Origin: Bacteroidales bacterium | GTDB taxonomy: Bacteria > Bacteroidota > Bacteroidia > Bacteroidales > F082 | Assembly: GCA_016281295.1 (NCBI GenBank) | Contig: JAEEII010000031.1 | Span: 1-41,212 of the forward strand | Direction of reading: 5' to 3' | DNA length: 41,212 nt | Made by a program: the position numbers and the translations under genes | Notes under the pieces: generated by a model | What the model saw: the letters and a program-made list of their open reading frames with translations, nothing else | The model's database searches: none | What the model was told of the DNA's origin: nothing | In this document: positions 16,861 to 25,419 of the stretch, one piece after another | Layout of the letters: every line of letters begins with the position of its first letter | How positions within the stretch are numbered: the stretch's first letter is position 1

Positions 16861-19329
16861 ATGTATCGGTTACAACAAATTGTGGAAATCGTTGACGGCC
16901 AGTGGATGGGCTGCCAAGAGGATCGCTTGGTGATGGATCTGCTCATCGACAGCCGGCAGGTGATCTCGGCAAATCAGACCTTGTTTTTTGCTTTGGTGAC
17001 AAGTAGGAATGATGGCCATAAATATATAGAAGAACTTTACCAAAAAGGAGTCCGCGCCTTTGTGGTGAATCATATTCCTGCGGGCGACTGGGACGGAGCG
17101 GGTTTCGTGGTGGTAAAGGATACTTTGAAGGCTTTGCAGCGTCTTGCGGCATCTCACCGTTCACAGTTCAACATCCCCGTCATCGGCATCACGGGTAGCA
17201 ACGGCAAGACCATCGTCAAGGAATGGCTGGCTCAGCTGCTTTCGCCCGATTATAATCTTGTTCGCAGCCCCAAGAGCTATAACTCCCAAGTGGGTGTGCC
17301 GCTCTCGGTGTGGCAGATGAACGGAGCGCATCAGTTAGGGATTTTTGAGGCGGGGATCTCCAAGTTGGATGAGATGTCGGCCTTGCAGAAAATCATCAAG
17401 CCGACCATTGGCATCTTCACTAACATCGGGCAGGCTCACGAAGAGAACTTCATCAGCTATATGCAGAAGGCAGGGGAGAAGCTTAACCTCTTCACTCAGG
17501 TGGACACCTTGGTCTATTGCATGGATTACTACGACATCCAGCAGGTGATTCTGCGTGCCGACCTAGGCAAAAAGGTTCATCTGTTGCCCTGGAGCCGTAA
17601 ATTCAAAGAGGTGCCTGTCTATGTCGCTGCTGTGGAGAAAAAAGAAAGACTGTCATCGTTGGTTGTGGTGTATCAAAATGAGACCATGAAGTTTGACATT
17701 CCTTTTGTGGACGATGCCTCCATTGAAAACGCCATCCATTGCATCGTGCTATGCTTGTTTTTGAAGATGGATCCAGCAGTGCTGGCGGAGCGGCTTATGG
17801 GTTTGTCGTCCATCGCCATGCGCTTGGAGATTAAAGCGGGAATCAACAACTGCACCTTGGTCAACGACTATTACAACTCTGATGTCAACTCCTTGGCGAT
17901 TGCTCTCGATGTGATGAACCAACAGCGGCAACATAAAGACAAGGTTTTGATCCTCTCCGACATTCTGCAAAGTGGTCGTGATGAGCAGGAGCTGTATGGC
18001 TCCATCGCCCGTCTGATTGAGGAGAAGGGGGTGAACATGCTGATTGGCATAGGACCCGCCCTCATGCGCCAAGCCAAGCTGTTTCCGTTGAAGAGCTGGT
18101 TCTTCAAGGATGTCAACGAGTTCATGCAGCGTTTCCCGTTCTCTCAGTTCCACAACCAGACCATCCTGCTGAAAGGCGCGCGCGCTTTCGAGTTTGAGCT
18201 GATTGGCATGGAGCTGCAAGAGAAGGCTCATGAAACCGTGCTGGAGATTAACTTCAACCATTTGGTCAACAACTTTAATCATTATCGCTCACTCATCAAG
18301 CCGGAGACCAAGCTCATGGTCATGGTGAAGGCTTTCGGCTATGGCAGTGGCAATTACGAGGTGTCGAACATCCTTCAGTTCCATCGTGCGGATTACCTGA
18401 CAGTGGCTTTTGCCGACGAGGGTGTTGAACTGCGTCGCGCGGGTATCAACTTGCCTATCATGGTGATGAGTCCCGAGGTGAACAGCTACGACAACATCAT
18501 CAAATACCATCTTGAGCCGGAGGTGTTCAGTTTCCGTAACTTGGCGCTTATCGAGAAGGCTTTGGAAGTCACCGGGGTCACCATCCCGCTTAACGTCCAT
18601 GTGAAACTCGACACAGGAATGCACCGTCTGGGCTTCTCGTTAAAGGAGCTTCCCGAACTGATTCAACGTATTAAAGCTAACCCGTTGATTCATGTGCGTA
18701 GCGTGTTTTCCCATCTGGCCACTGCTGACAATCCTGATGAAGATGCCTTCACCATGAGTCAGTTCAGGGTCTTCGAGGAAGGCAGCCGGATGATTGTTGA
18801 GGCCTTCCCATACAAGGTGTTGCGTCACATCTTGAACACGGCGGGCATCACCCGATTCACCCAGTACCAGTTCGACATGGTACGTCTCGGCATCGGCCTT
18901 TACGGTGTCGCCACCTGCAAGGAAGATGAAGGCGTGTTGGAGACGGTGGTGTCGCTCAAGACCACCATCAACCAGATTAAAGACATCCCTGCGGGCGACA
19001 GCATCGGCTACAATCGTCATGGCAGGGCGCTTCACGACATGCGAATCGGCATTGTGCCCATCGGCTATGCTGACGGCCTCTCGCGTCTGCTGGGCAATGG
19101 CAACGGCAAATTCTATATCAACGGCCAACAGGTGTCCATCATCGGCGACATCTGTATGGATATGTGTATGCTTGACCTCACTGGCGTGGAAGCCAAGGAA
19201 GGTGATACCGTCGTGATTTTTGATGCGGAGCATAGCATCAACGACATTGCCAATGCTTGCCAGACCATTCCATACGAGGTGATGACACGTATCTCACAGC
19301 GTGTGAAGAGAGTTTATTATCAGGAATGA
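16861..19329 (+). CDS. Bifunctional UDP-MurNAc-tripeptide D-Ala-D-Ala ligase / alanine racemase
   Basis: An 822-residue fusion supplying and using D-alanine for peptidoglycan. Residues about 1-445 are MurF-like: N-terminal substrate domain with DSRQV, ATP loop TGSNGKT (111-117), EAGISKLDEM, and a C-terminal ligase domain with NDYYNSDVNS. Residues about 455-822 are alanine racemase: PLP lysine K490 in MVMVKAFGYGSG, the second catalytic Tyr near Y717 in SIGYNRHG, and GDICMDMCMLDLTG. The racemase loop differs from the usual VVKANAYGHG but keeps the lysine. This MurF-Alr fusion is known in Bacteroidota. Both catalytic halves look intact. It lies just downstream of the ackA hairpin. Confidence 0.95.
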   Translation: MYRLQQIVEIVDGQWMGCQEDRLVMDLLIDSRQVISANQTLFFALVTSRNDGHKYIEELYQKGVRAFVVNHIPAGDWDGAGFVVVKDTLKALQRLAASHRSQFNIPVIGITGSNGKTIVKEWLAQLLSPDYNLVRSPKSYNSQVGVPLSVWQMNGAHQLGIFEAGISKLDEMSALQKIIKPTIGIFTNIGQAHEENFISYMQKAGEKLNLFTQVDTLVYCMDYYDIQQVILRADLGKKVHLLPWSRKFKEVPVYVAAVEKKERLSSLVVVYQNETMKFDIPFVDDASIENAIHCIVLCLFLKMDPAVLAERLMGLSSIAMRLEIKAGINNCTLVNDYYNSDVNSLAIALDVMNQQRQHKDKVLILSDILQSGRDEQELYGSIARLIEEKGVNMLIGIGPALMRQAKLFPLKSWFFKDVNEFMQRFPFSQFHNQTILLKGARAFEFELIGMELQEKAHETVLEINFNHLVNNFNHYRSLIKPETKLMVMVKAFGYGSGNYEVSNILQFHRADYLTVAFADEGVELRRAGINLPIMVMSPEVNSYDNIIKYHLEPEVFSFRNLALIEKALEVTGVTIPLNVHVKLDTGMHRLGFSLKELPELIQRIKANPLIHVRSVFSHLATADNPDEDAFTMSQFRVFEEGSRMIVEAFPYKVLRHILNTAGITRFTQYQFDMVRLGIGLYGVATCKEDEGVLETVVSLKTTINQIKDIPAGDSIGYNRHGRALHDMRIGIVPIGYADGLSRLLGNGNGKFYINGQQVSIIGDICMDMCMLDLTGVEAKEGDTVVIFDAEHSINDIANACQTIPYEVMTRISQRVKRVYYQE

Positions 19330-19373
19330 TTTTTGGAAAAGATCCGACGTGCTTTTTTATTCCGAAAAAAATG

Positions 19374-19382
19374 TAGCTTTGC
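19374..19382 (+). promoter_or_regulatory. -7 promoter element for the GH20 gene
   Basis: TAGCTTTGC, 24 bases before the ATG at 19407. Its position rules out the in-frame GTG at 19386 as the start. Confidence 0.65.
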
Positions 19383-19406
19383 GGAGTGAAGATTAATATA
19401 TTTACT

Positions 19407-21530
19407 ATGAAAAAAACTATTCTGTTCTTTAGCGTAGCATTGTTGCTGCTCTCTGCTTGTTCAAAACAGCTCCCTCAAGCCAATTACGATGTCATCCCTC
19501 AGCCTAAAGAGGTGAAACTCAACGAAGAGAAGCCTTTTGTGCTTCAGGAATCCACGAAGGTTTATTATGAAGAAGGCCTTCAGCGTGAGGCGCAGTTCCT
19601 CAGTGAATATGTTCGTGATATCACTGGCGTTGCGCTTGAGACTTCCCCTTTCAACGGTCAGGCTGACGGCATTGTGCTTCAACTTGTCCCCGAAGAATTT
19701 GATCATGCTGAAGCATACCAAATCGACATCACGTCGAAGCAAGTCATCATCAAAGGCTCTGATGCCGCGGGTGTGTTCCACGGCATCCAGACCCTCCGCA
19801 AAAGCCTCCCCATCTCCCAACTCTCAACTCTCAACTCTCAACTTCCTTGTGGTACCATCCGCGACTGGCCGACTTTCAGCTATCGTGCCATGCACCTCGA
19901 CCCTTGTCGTCACTTCATGGACCTCGACTCGGTGAAGATCTACATTGACATGCTGGCGTTGCATAACATGAACCAGTTCCATTTCCATCTCAGCGAGGAC
20001 CAGGGCTGGCGTATCGAGATTAAGAAATATCCGGAATTGACCCAAGTCGGTGCCTATCGCGATGGCACCGTCATCGGGCATAATGGCAATCTTTATGACA
20101 CTATTCGCCATGGTGGTTTTTATACCCAGGACGAGCTCCGCGACCTTATTCGATATGCTGCTGAACGTCATATCAACATCATCCCTGAGATTGACCTGCC
20201 CGGACACATGCAGGCGGCTTTGGCCACCTATCCTCAGCTGGGGTGTACGGGCGGCCCATACGAGGTGTGGAAGCGTTGGGGCGTGTCGGAAGATGTGTTG
20301 TGTGCCGGTAATGAACAGGCTATGCAGTTCGCCGAGGATGTGCTTAACGAGGTGATGGACCTCTTCCCTTCACCGTATATCCATATCGGTGGCGATGAGT
20401 GTCCCAAGGTGCGCTGGGAGCAATGCCGTAAATGCCAGAAGAAGATCAAGGAGCTGGGAATCAAAGGGGATGAAAAATTCTCCAAAGAGGACTATCTTCA
20501 AAGCTATGTGATGAACCGGATGGCTAAGGTGGTGGAAGCCCGTGGACGGCGTGTCATCGGTTGGGACGAGATCCTCGAGGGTAATGTCTCTGAGACGGCT
20601 ATCATCATGAGCTGGCGTGGTACCGAAGGGGGCATCGAGGCGGCACGGAAAGGGCATGATGTCATCATGGCTCCTTATTCGCATCTTTATTTCGACTATT
20701 ATCAAAGCGAAGACATCGCCAATGAACCTCTTTGCATTGGAGGCTACCTGCCCGTGGAGCGTGTCTTCGAATTCAAACCCCTTCCCGAGGAGCTGACACC
20801 TGAACAACAGAAACATATCATCGGCGTGCAGGCGAACATCTGGACAGAATATATCGCTTCGTTCAATCATGTCCAATACATGGCGATGCCCCGTATGGAT
20901 GCCTTGACCGAGATTCAATGGAACAACCCTGAACAGCGTGACTTTGAGGCTTTTGTGGAACGTTGCCGCAAGATGACTCAACTTTATGACTTGTATCATT
21001 ATAATTATGCCAAACATATCTTCAACCCGCAGCCTTGGATTGATACGGTAGCCCCCAACTTGGTTACTCATCGACCTGTTATGCTGAAAGAGGAGCCTGA
21101 TGAACGCTATGCCTACGAGGGTGCCACGGTGCTCAACGACGGAAACTTGGGTCGTGGTGCCTATAACTCAGGACGTTGGCTGGGCTTTTATGGAAAACCA
21201 TTAGACGCCTTTTTTGATTTGAAAGAACCTCAGAAGATGTCGCATGTGCGTTTTCGTGCCAACGTCAACAAAGGAGCTTGGATCTATAATCCCAAAAAGG
21301 CCACGGTGAGATTGTCTAATGACGGCCAGCATTTCTATTGGGTTTGTGACAAGACCTTTCCCATCTCGGGATGGGCTGACAAGGATGGTATCTTCACTTA
21401 TGAGTTGACGTTTGAGCCTGTTGCTGCGCGTTACGTGGAGGTCCTCATTGAGGGCTTCGATCTGCCTGAAGACCACAGTGGCTATGGCAATCCCGCATGG
21501 CTCTTCGTTGATGAAATTGAAGTCAATTGA
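19407..21530 (+). CDS. GH20 beta-N-acetylhexosaminidase, lipoprotein
   Basis: Removes terminal GlcNAc or GalNAc from glycans, probably at the periplasm or cell surface. It starts MKKTILFFSVALLLLSACSK with a lipobox cysteine at 18. A GH20b-type N-terminal domain (about 25-140) precedes the GH20 TIM barrel (about 150-490), with catalytic D330-E331 in HIGGDECPK and the substrate motif AMHLDPCRHFMD. A C-terminal discoidin-like or chitobiase-type region follows (about 540-707). The start is set by the -7 element at 19374. Four heptamers at 19818-19843 encode QLSTLNSQL at the junction of the N-terminal domain and the barrel, which relatives are not expected to have. No polysaccharide-locus SusCD pair accompanies it. 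Confidence 0.94.
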   Translation: MKKTILFFSVALLLLSACSKQLPQANYDVIPQPKEVKLNEEKPFVLQESTKVYYEEGLQREAQFLSEYVRDITGVALETSPFNGQADGIVLQLVPEEFDHAEAYQIDITSKQVIIKGSDAAGVFHGIQTLRKSLPISQLSTLNSQLPCGTIRDWPTFSYRAMHLDPCRHFMDLDSVKIYIDMLALHNMNQFHFHLSEDQGWRIEIKKYPELTQVGAYRDGTVIGHNGNLYDTIRHGGFYTQDELRDLIRYAAERHINIIPEIDLPGHMQAALATYPQLGCTGGPYEVWKRWGVSEDVLCAGNEQAMQFAEDVLNEVMDLFPSPYIHIGGDECPKVRWEQCRKCQKKIKELGIKGDEKFSKEDYLQSYVMNRMAKVVEARGRRVIGWDEILEGNVSETAIIMSWRGTEGGIEAARKGHDVIMAPYSHLYFDYYQSEDIANEPLCIGGYLPVERVFEFKPLPEELTPEQQKHIIGVQANIWTEYIASFNHVQYMAMPRMDALTEIQWNNPEQRDFEAFVERCRKMTQLYDLYHYNYAKHIFNPQPWIDTVAPNLVTHRPVMLKEEPDERYAYEGATVLNDGNLGRGAYNSGRWLGFYGKPLDAFFDLKEPQKMSHVRFRANVNKGAWIYNPKKATVRLSNDGQHFYWVCDKTFPISGWADKDGIFTYELTFEPVAARYVEVLIEGFDLPEDHSGYGNPAWLFVDEIEVN
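19818..19843 (+). repeat. Perfect heptamer microsatellite inside the GH20 gene
   Basis: Three exact CAACTCT units plus a partial fourth (CAACT). A gain or loss of one unit would shift the reading frame downstream of residue about 138; three units equal 21 bases, the frame-neutral number. Confidence 0.85.
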
Positions 21531-21591
21531 TAATTTAGAATTTAGAGTTGTTCTCCGCTCCCTCTAAATTCTAAATTCTAAATTCTAAATT
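21527..21591. repeat. Inverted heptad element A between convergent GH20 and nuclease genes
   Basis: The left side has TTGATAA, TTTAGAA and TTTAGAG. The right side has the reverse complement, four CTAAATT-type units. The 16-base arms (21532-21547 and 21562-21577) pair perfectly around a core containing CTCCGCTCC. Both gene stop codons lie in the element: TGA at 21528-21530, and TAG of the opposite gene at 21585-21587. It probably works as a two-way terminator. Confidence 0.8.
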
Positions 21592-22631
21592 TTCTTCAGC
21601 AGGATAATGTACACGGGGAAGTGGTCGCTGTACCCGTTCATCCATACACCGGAGCCGAAGGTTCGGAAGGGGAAGCCGTTGTAGCGTCCGCCGTGTTGTT
21701 TCAGGAACTCCTTGTTGTGAACCTTGGCGTTTTTATATTGATAGGTGCTGTAGTCGGTGGGCAGCAGTCCCGGGGTGATGACGGTTTGGTCGAGGACACC
21801 TGGCACGTCGTTGTAGTAGTTGGTTCCGATGCCGTTTTTGTGAAGCTCATACATGGGGTTGAAGAACTCTCCTTCTTTGAGCCGTTTCATGTCGCCAGTG
21901 GCACGGAGGTATTTGGTGACCGTTTTGTTGGTGGGGTAGTCGTTGTAGTCGCCCATCATGACCACTTTGGCGTTAGGGTTCTCGGCAATCAGCGAGTCGG
22001 CGATATGGCGGCATAGGGTCGCAGCTGCGGCACGGCCTGGCATGGAGCGCTTCTCTCCACCGTAACGTGAGGGCCAGTGCATCACGATGAAATGCATGGG
22101 CTCACCGTCGAAGAGGCCGGAGACCAACAGCTGGTCACGGGTGATGTGGTCGGGCTCGCCCGGTACAATGGTGCGGTACGACTTGGTGCCAGTCACCTTA
22201 AGATACTTTGGATTATAGATTAACGCCACATCGACACCGCGTCGGTCGGGGGAGTCGTAATGCACAATCTGATAGTTGCGGTCTTTGATCTCTGGCTGAA
22301 TCACCAGGTCTTCAATCACATGACGGTTCTCAATTTCCGACAAACCCAGAACGGCCACGCCGTCGGGAGTGTAATCCGTGCCGATGGTGGAGATGGCGTA
22401 GGCCATGTTGTGCAGCTTCGACAGGTATTTCTCGGTGTTCCATTGGTTGGTTCCGTCAGGCAGGAACTCCGCGTCGTCTTTCAACGGGTCGTCAATGGTG
22501 TCAAAGAGGTTCTCCAAGTTGTAGAAGCCGACAAGGCCTATCTTATAGGCTTGTTTTTCTTGTGCGGAAGCACGATCCATCCCAAAGCAGAAGGCGAGAA
22601 GGATGAATATGAATGCAATGTGCTTGTTCAT
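21585..22631 (-). CDS. Exported endonuclease/exonuclease/phosphatase family protein
   Basis: A 348-residue phosphodiesterase of the DNase I-like superfamily with a signal peptide (about 1-23, ending ASA). The catalytic motifs are all present: FYNLENLFD, GLSEIEN with the metal-binding Glu, VMHWPSRYGG, MMGDYNDYPTN and the terminal GYSDHFPVYI with the Asp-His pair. Likely substrates are nucleic acids or a phosphorylated lipid or sugar. It is divergent from the TonB receptor gene, with both promoters in the 182-base gap, so the two may be co-regulated. Its last codons and stop are formed by repeat element A. Confidence 0.88.
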   Translation of the reverse strand: MNKHIAFIFILLAFCFGMDRASAQEKQAYKIGLVGFYNLENLFDTIDDPLKDDAEFLPDGTNQWNTEKYLSKLHNMAYAISTIGTDYTPDGVAVLGLSEIENRHVIEDLVIQPEIKDRNYQIVHYDSPDRRGVDVALIYNPKYLKVTGTKSYRTIVPGEPDHITRDQLLVSGLFDGEPMHFIVMHWPSRYGGEKRSMPGRAAAATLCRHIADSLIAENPNAKVVMMGDYNDYPTNKTVTKYLRATGDMKRLKEGEFFNPMYELHKNGIGTNYYNDVPGVLDQTVITPGLLPTDYSTYQYKNAKVHNKEFLKQHGGRYNGFPFRTFGSGVWMNGYSDHFPVYIILLKKI

Positions 22632-22662
22632 CGTGATGAATACTGTTATGATAGTTTACGCT

Positions 22663-22671
22663 GCAAATTTA
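22663..22671 (-). promoter_or_regulatory. -7 promoter element for the nuclease/phosphatase gene
   Basis: TAAATTTGC on the minus strand, about 32 bases before the ATG at 22631. Confidence 0.6.
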
Positions 22672-22753
22672 GATTTTTTTTCATTGAAAACAAAAAAGTT
22701 TTGAATTCATTAAAAATGTATGGTAAAAGTTCAAGACGGTATGTTTTTTTTCC

Positions 22754-22761
22754 TATCTTTG
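22754..22761 (+). promoter_or_regulatory. -7 promoter element for the TonB receptor gene
   Basis: TATCTTTG, 52 bases before the ATG at 22814. An upstream poly-T run (about 22744-22751) separates it from the divergent promoter. Confidence 0.65.
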
Positions 22762-22813
22762 TTCGTTTATTACAAGTCCTATTTTTAGCGAAACAAATCA
22801 CAATCATTTCAAT

Positions 22814-25381
22814 ATGAAAAAAACTCTACTCTTAATGGTCACAGTGTTGTTGCTGACAGGGGTGCGAGCCCAGGTCGTCGATTCCACTGACCTGAACCAA
22901 AATGACTTGCCAACGGTGATCTTGATGGATTCCGACTTCGAGGAGTCCTCCACCTCGGTTAACGATGCTTCTACCTTACTCAACTCGTCGCGTGACGTGT
23001 TCAACAGCATCGCTGCTTACAATTTCGGTTCGTTGCGTTATCGTGTGCGTGGCAATGACTCGAAGTACAGTGATGTGATGATTAACGGCATCTCGATGAA
23101 CGATCCAGAGACAGGGCGTCCGGTCTTCTCCAACTGGGGAGGTCTCAACGATGCTTTCCGCAACTCTGTCCTTGTCGAAGGTCTTGGAAAGACCTACGCT
23201 GGTTTTGGTGGTTTGGGTGGCCTCACCGCTTATTCAACCCGCGCTTCCCAGTATCGCAAACAGATTTCGGTGAGCTATGCCTTTTCCAACCGTTCCTACA
23301 ATCACCGCGCCATGGCCTCCATCGGCACAGGTGAGATGGGCAATGGCTGGTATCTGATGGCTGCGGCCAGTGGTCGTTATGCAGGTGAAGGCTATACCGA
23401 AGGCACTTTCTACCGTGCTTACAGTTACTTCCTCTCCTTGGAGAAGAAGATTAACGAAAAACACAGCATCGATGTCACCGTGTTTGGTGCTCCCTCGCAG
23501 CGTGGTGGATCTTCTCCCGTGGTACAGGAGGTGTACGACCTTGTCGGATCCAACTACTACAATCCTAACTGGGGTTACCAAACTAATGGCGCGACAGGAG
23601 AACAGTTCAAGCGTAACTCTCGCGTGAGCACTTACCACCAGCCTTTCGCTCAACTCACCTGGTATTGGACACCCAACAAGAACACCGAGTTTAACACTTC
23701 GGTTTATTATTTCAGCGGCCCGGGCGGCCAAACCAGCCTTGAATGGGGTGAAGCCAAAGATCCGCGTCCCGACTATTATAAGAACTTGCCGAGCTATTAT
23801 CTGACCAATGCTCATAGTACAGCGGAAATTGAAGATATGACTCATGCTTGGGAAAATAGAGATCCGAACATCATTCAGATAAATTGGGATGAACTCTACA
23901 ACGCCAATCGCAACCATGTCTTCACGGTTGAAAACGCCAACAACGGAACGGATGGCACTATCACGGGTGCGTTCTCGAAATATATCCTTGCCGAGCGTCA
24001 TTATGACAAACGGCAAATGGGCAATGCCACCTATTTCAAACATGAGTTCCAACCCAACCTCATCATGACTGGCGGTTTTGCTGTGAATGCCTCCAGAACC
24101 CATTACTATGAATGTGTCAACGACCTTCTCGGGGGCCAATACTACTATGATATTAATAAGTATGCCGAAAACCTCGAAACTGCCGAATGCCAAACCAATT
24201 TGCTCAACCCCAACCATGTGGCTAAAGTCGGAGACATCATCGGCTATAACTATTACGCTAACCGCAACTATGGCCGTATCTGGGATCAGATAGACTGGCT
24301 GGTCGGCAACTTCGACCTTTATCTCGGTTTTCAAGCCGAATTCACGCAGATCTGGCGCGAGGGTCTTTGGCAAAGCGGCTCCTTCGCCGACAATTCCTAC
24401 GGCAAGGACAAGATGCATAACTTCTTCGACCCAGGAGTCAAGGCGGGTGTTACTTACGCCATCAATGGTCGTAACCACATCGTCGCAAACATGGCTTATA
24501 TGTTCCAATCCCCGCAGTTTAGGGATATCTATGTGTCACCTCGTACCCGACAAACAGTGGTCGAAGGCGATCTGAGGAGTGAACGTATCAACGCCTTTGA
24601 CTTGAGCTATCTTTACCGCTCACCAGAGTTCAAATTCCGCGTGACGGGTTATTATTACACCTACCAGAATCTTATCTGGAACCGTAGCTTCTATTGTGAG
24701 AATGTGTACCAGAATACCTCGACGAGTGCTAACTCCTACACCAGTGAGTTCGTCAACTTTATTATGACCGACATCAAGCAAAAGAGTCTTGGTGTGGAAC
24801 TCGGTGCAGAATACAAGGTGACTCCTACCGTTACCTTGCAAGCTGCCGCCGCCAATGGCATCCATGTCTATAATAACAACCCCAACTTCTCGGTATATGA
24901 TGATAACAACGCCACCGCTTATATCCCAAGCAGTGTCGCCTACTTGAAAGACTACCATGTGTCATCAGGTCCCGAGACGGTGGCCTCATTGGGTATCAAA
25001 TATAACTCTCCCAAATACTGGTGGGTGAGCCTCAACGGAAACTATATGGCTAACATGTATTTCGACGTGAACCCCTATAACCATACCGCAGAAGGTATGT
25101 TGCATTATTCCCAGGATGACATCCGTATTAAAGACGTGCTGACCCAGACACCTATGAAGCCTGCTTTCACGCTTGATTTCTATGGCGGGTTCTCCAAACG
25201 TTATAAAGGATATTATTTCTTGGTGAATGTGAGCGTCAACAACGTGCTTAACAACAAGAGCACCATCCTGTATGGTTACGAGCAGCTGCGTTTCAACGCC
25301 AACAATCCCCAGATGTTCCCTGAGAAATATTCCTATATGTATGGGCTGAATTATTTTATCAGCCTGACGGTGAGGAAATAA
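22814..25381 (+). CDS. TonB-dependent outer-membrane receptor
   Basis: An 855-residue outer-membrane transporter. A signal peptide (about 1-19, ending RAQ) is followed directly by a plug-like domain (about 30-140: LRYRVRGNDSKYSDVMINGI, and LGGLTAYSTRAS where the plug joins the barrel). The remainder is alternating amphipathic strands rich in Tyr and Asn typical of the barrel, ending YMYGLNYFISLTVRK. It lacks the N-terminal carboxypeptidase-like domain found in SusC proteins, so it resembles metal or cofactor receptors and not glycan importers in layout. A large lipoprotein with DUF5689 follows 38 bases downstream. The substrate is unknown. Confidence 0.88.
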   Translation: MKKTLLLMVTVLLLTGVRAQVVDSTDLNQNDLPTVILMDSDFEESSTSVNDASTLLNSSRDVFNSIAAYNFGSLRYRVRGNDSKYSDVMINGISMNDPETGRPVFSNWGGLNDAFRNSVLVEGLGKTYAGFGGLGGLTAYSTRASQYRKQISVSYAFSNRSYNHRAMASIGTGEMGNGWYLMAAASGRYAGEGYTEGTFYRAYSYFLSLEKKINEKHSIDVTVFGAPSQRGGSSPVVQEVYDLVGSNYYNPNWGYQTNGATGEQFKRNSRVSTYHQPFAQLTWYWTPNKNTEFNTSVYYFSGPGGQTSLEWGEAKDPRPDYYKNLPSYYLTNAHSTAEIEDMTHAWENRDPNIIQINWDELYNANRNHVFTVENANNGTDGTITGAFSKYILAERHYDKRQMGNATYFKHEFQPNLIMTGGFAVNASRTHYYECVNDLLGGQYYYDINKYAENLETAECQTNLLNPNHVAKVGDIIGYNYYANRNYGRIWDQIDWLVGNFDLYLGFQAEFTQIWREGLWQSGSFADNSYGKDKMHNFFDPGVKAGVTYAINGRNHIVANMAYMFQSPQFRDIYVSPRTRQTVVEGDLRSERINAFDLSYLYRSPEFKFRVTGYYYTYQNLIWNRSFYCENVYQNTSTSANSYTSEFVNFIMTDIKQKSLGVELGAEYKVTPTVTLQAAAANGIHVYNNNPNFSVYDDNNATAYIPSSVAYLKDYHVSSGPETVASLGIKYNSPKYWWVSLNGNYMANMYFDVNPYNHTAEGMLHYSQDDIRIKDVLTQTPMKPAFTLDFYGGFSKRYKGYYFLVNVSVNNVLNNKSTILYGYEQLRFNANNPQMFPEKYSYMYGLNYFISLTVRK

Positions 25382-25402
25382 TTGATAGTTGAGAATAGTT
25401 AA
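25382..25402 (+). repeat. Degenerate heptads after the TonB receptor stop
   Basis: TTGATAG, TTGAGAA and TAGTTAA follow directly after the TAA stop, filling most of the 38-base gap before the next gene. Confidence 0.5.
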
Positions 25403-25419
25403 ATATAAATATTGTAAAT

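Noticed and set aside
23234..24508. 424-codon open frame antisense to the TonB receptor
   Set aside because: It lies wholly inside a well-supported receptor gene, has no recognisable domain, and follows from codon bias in the sense strand.
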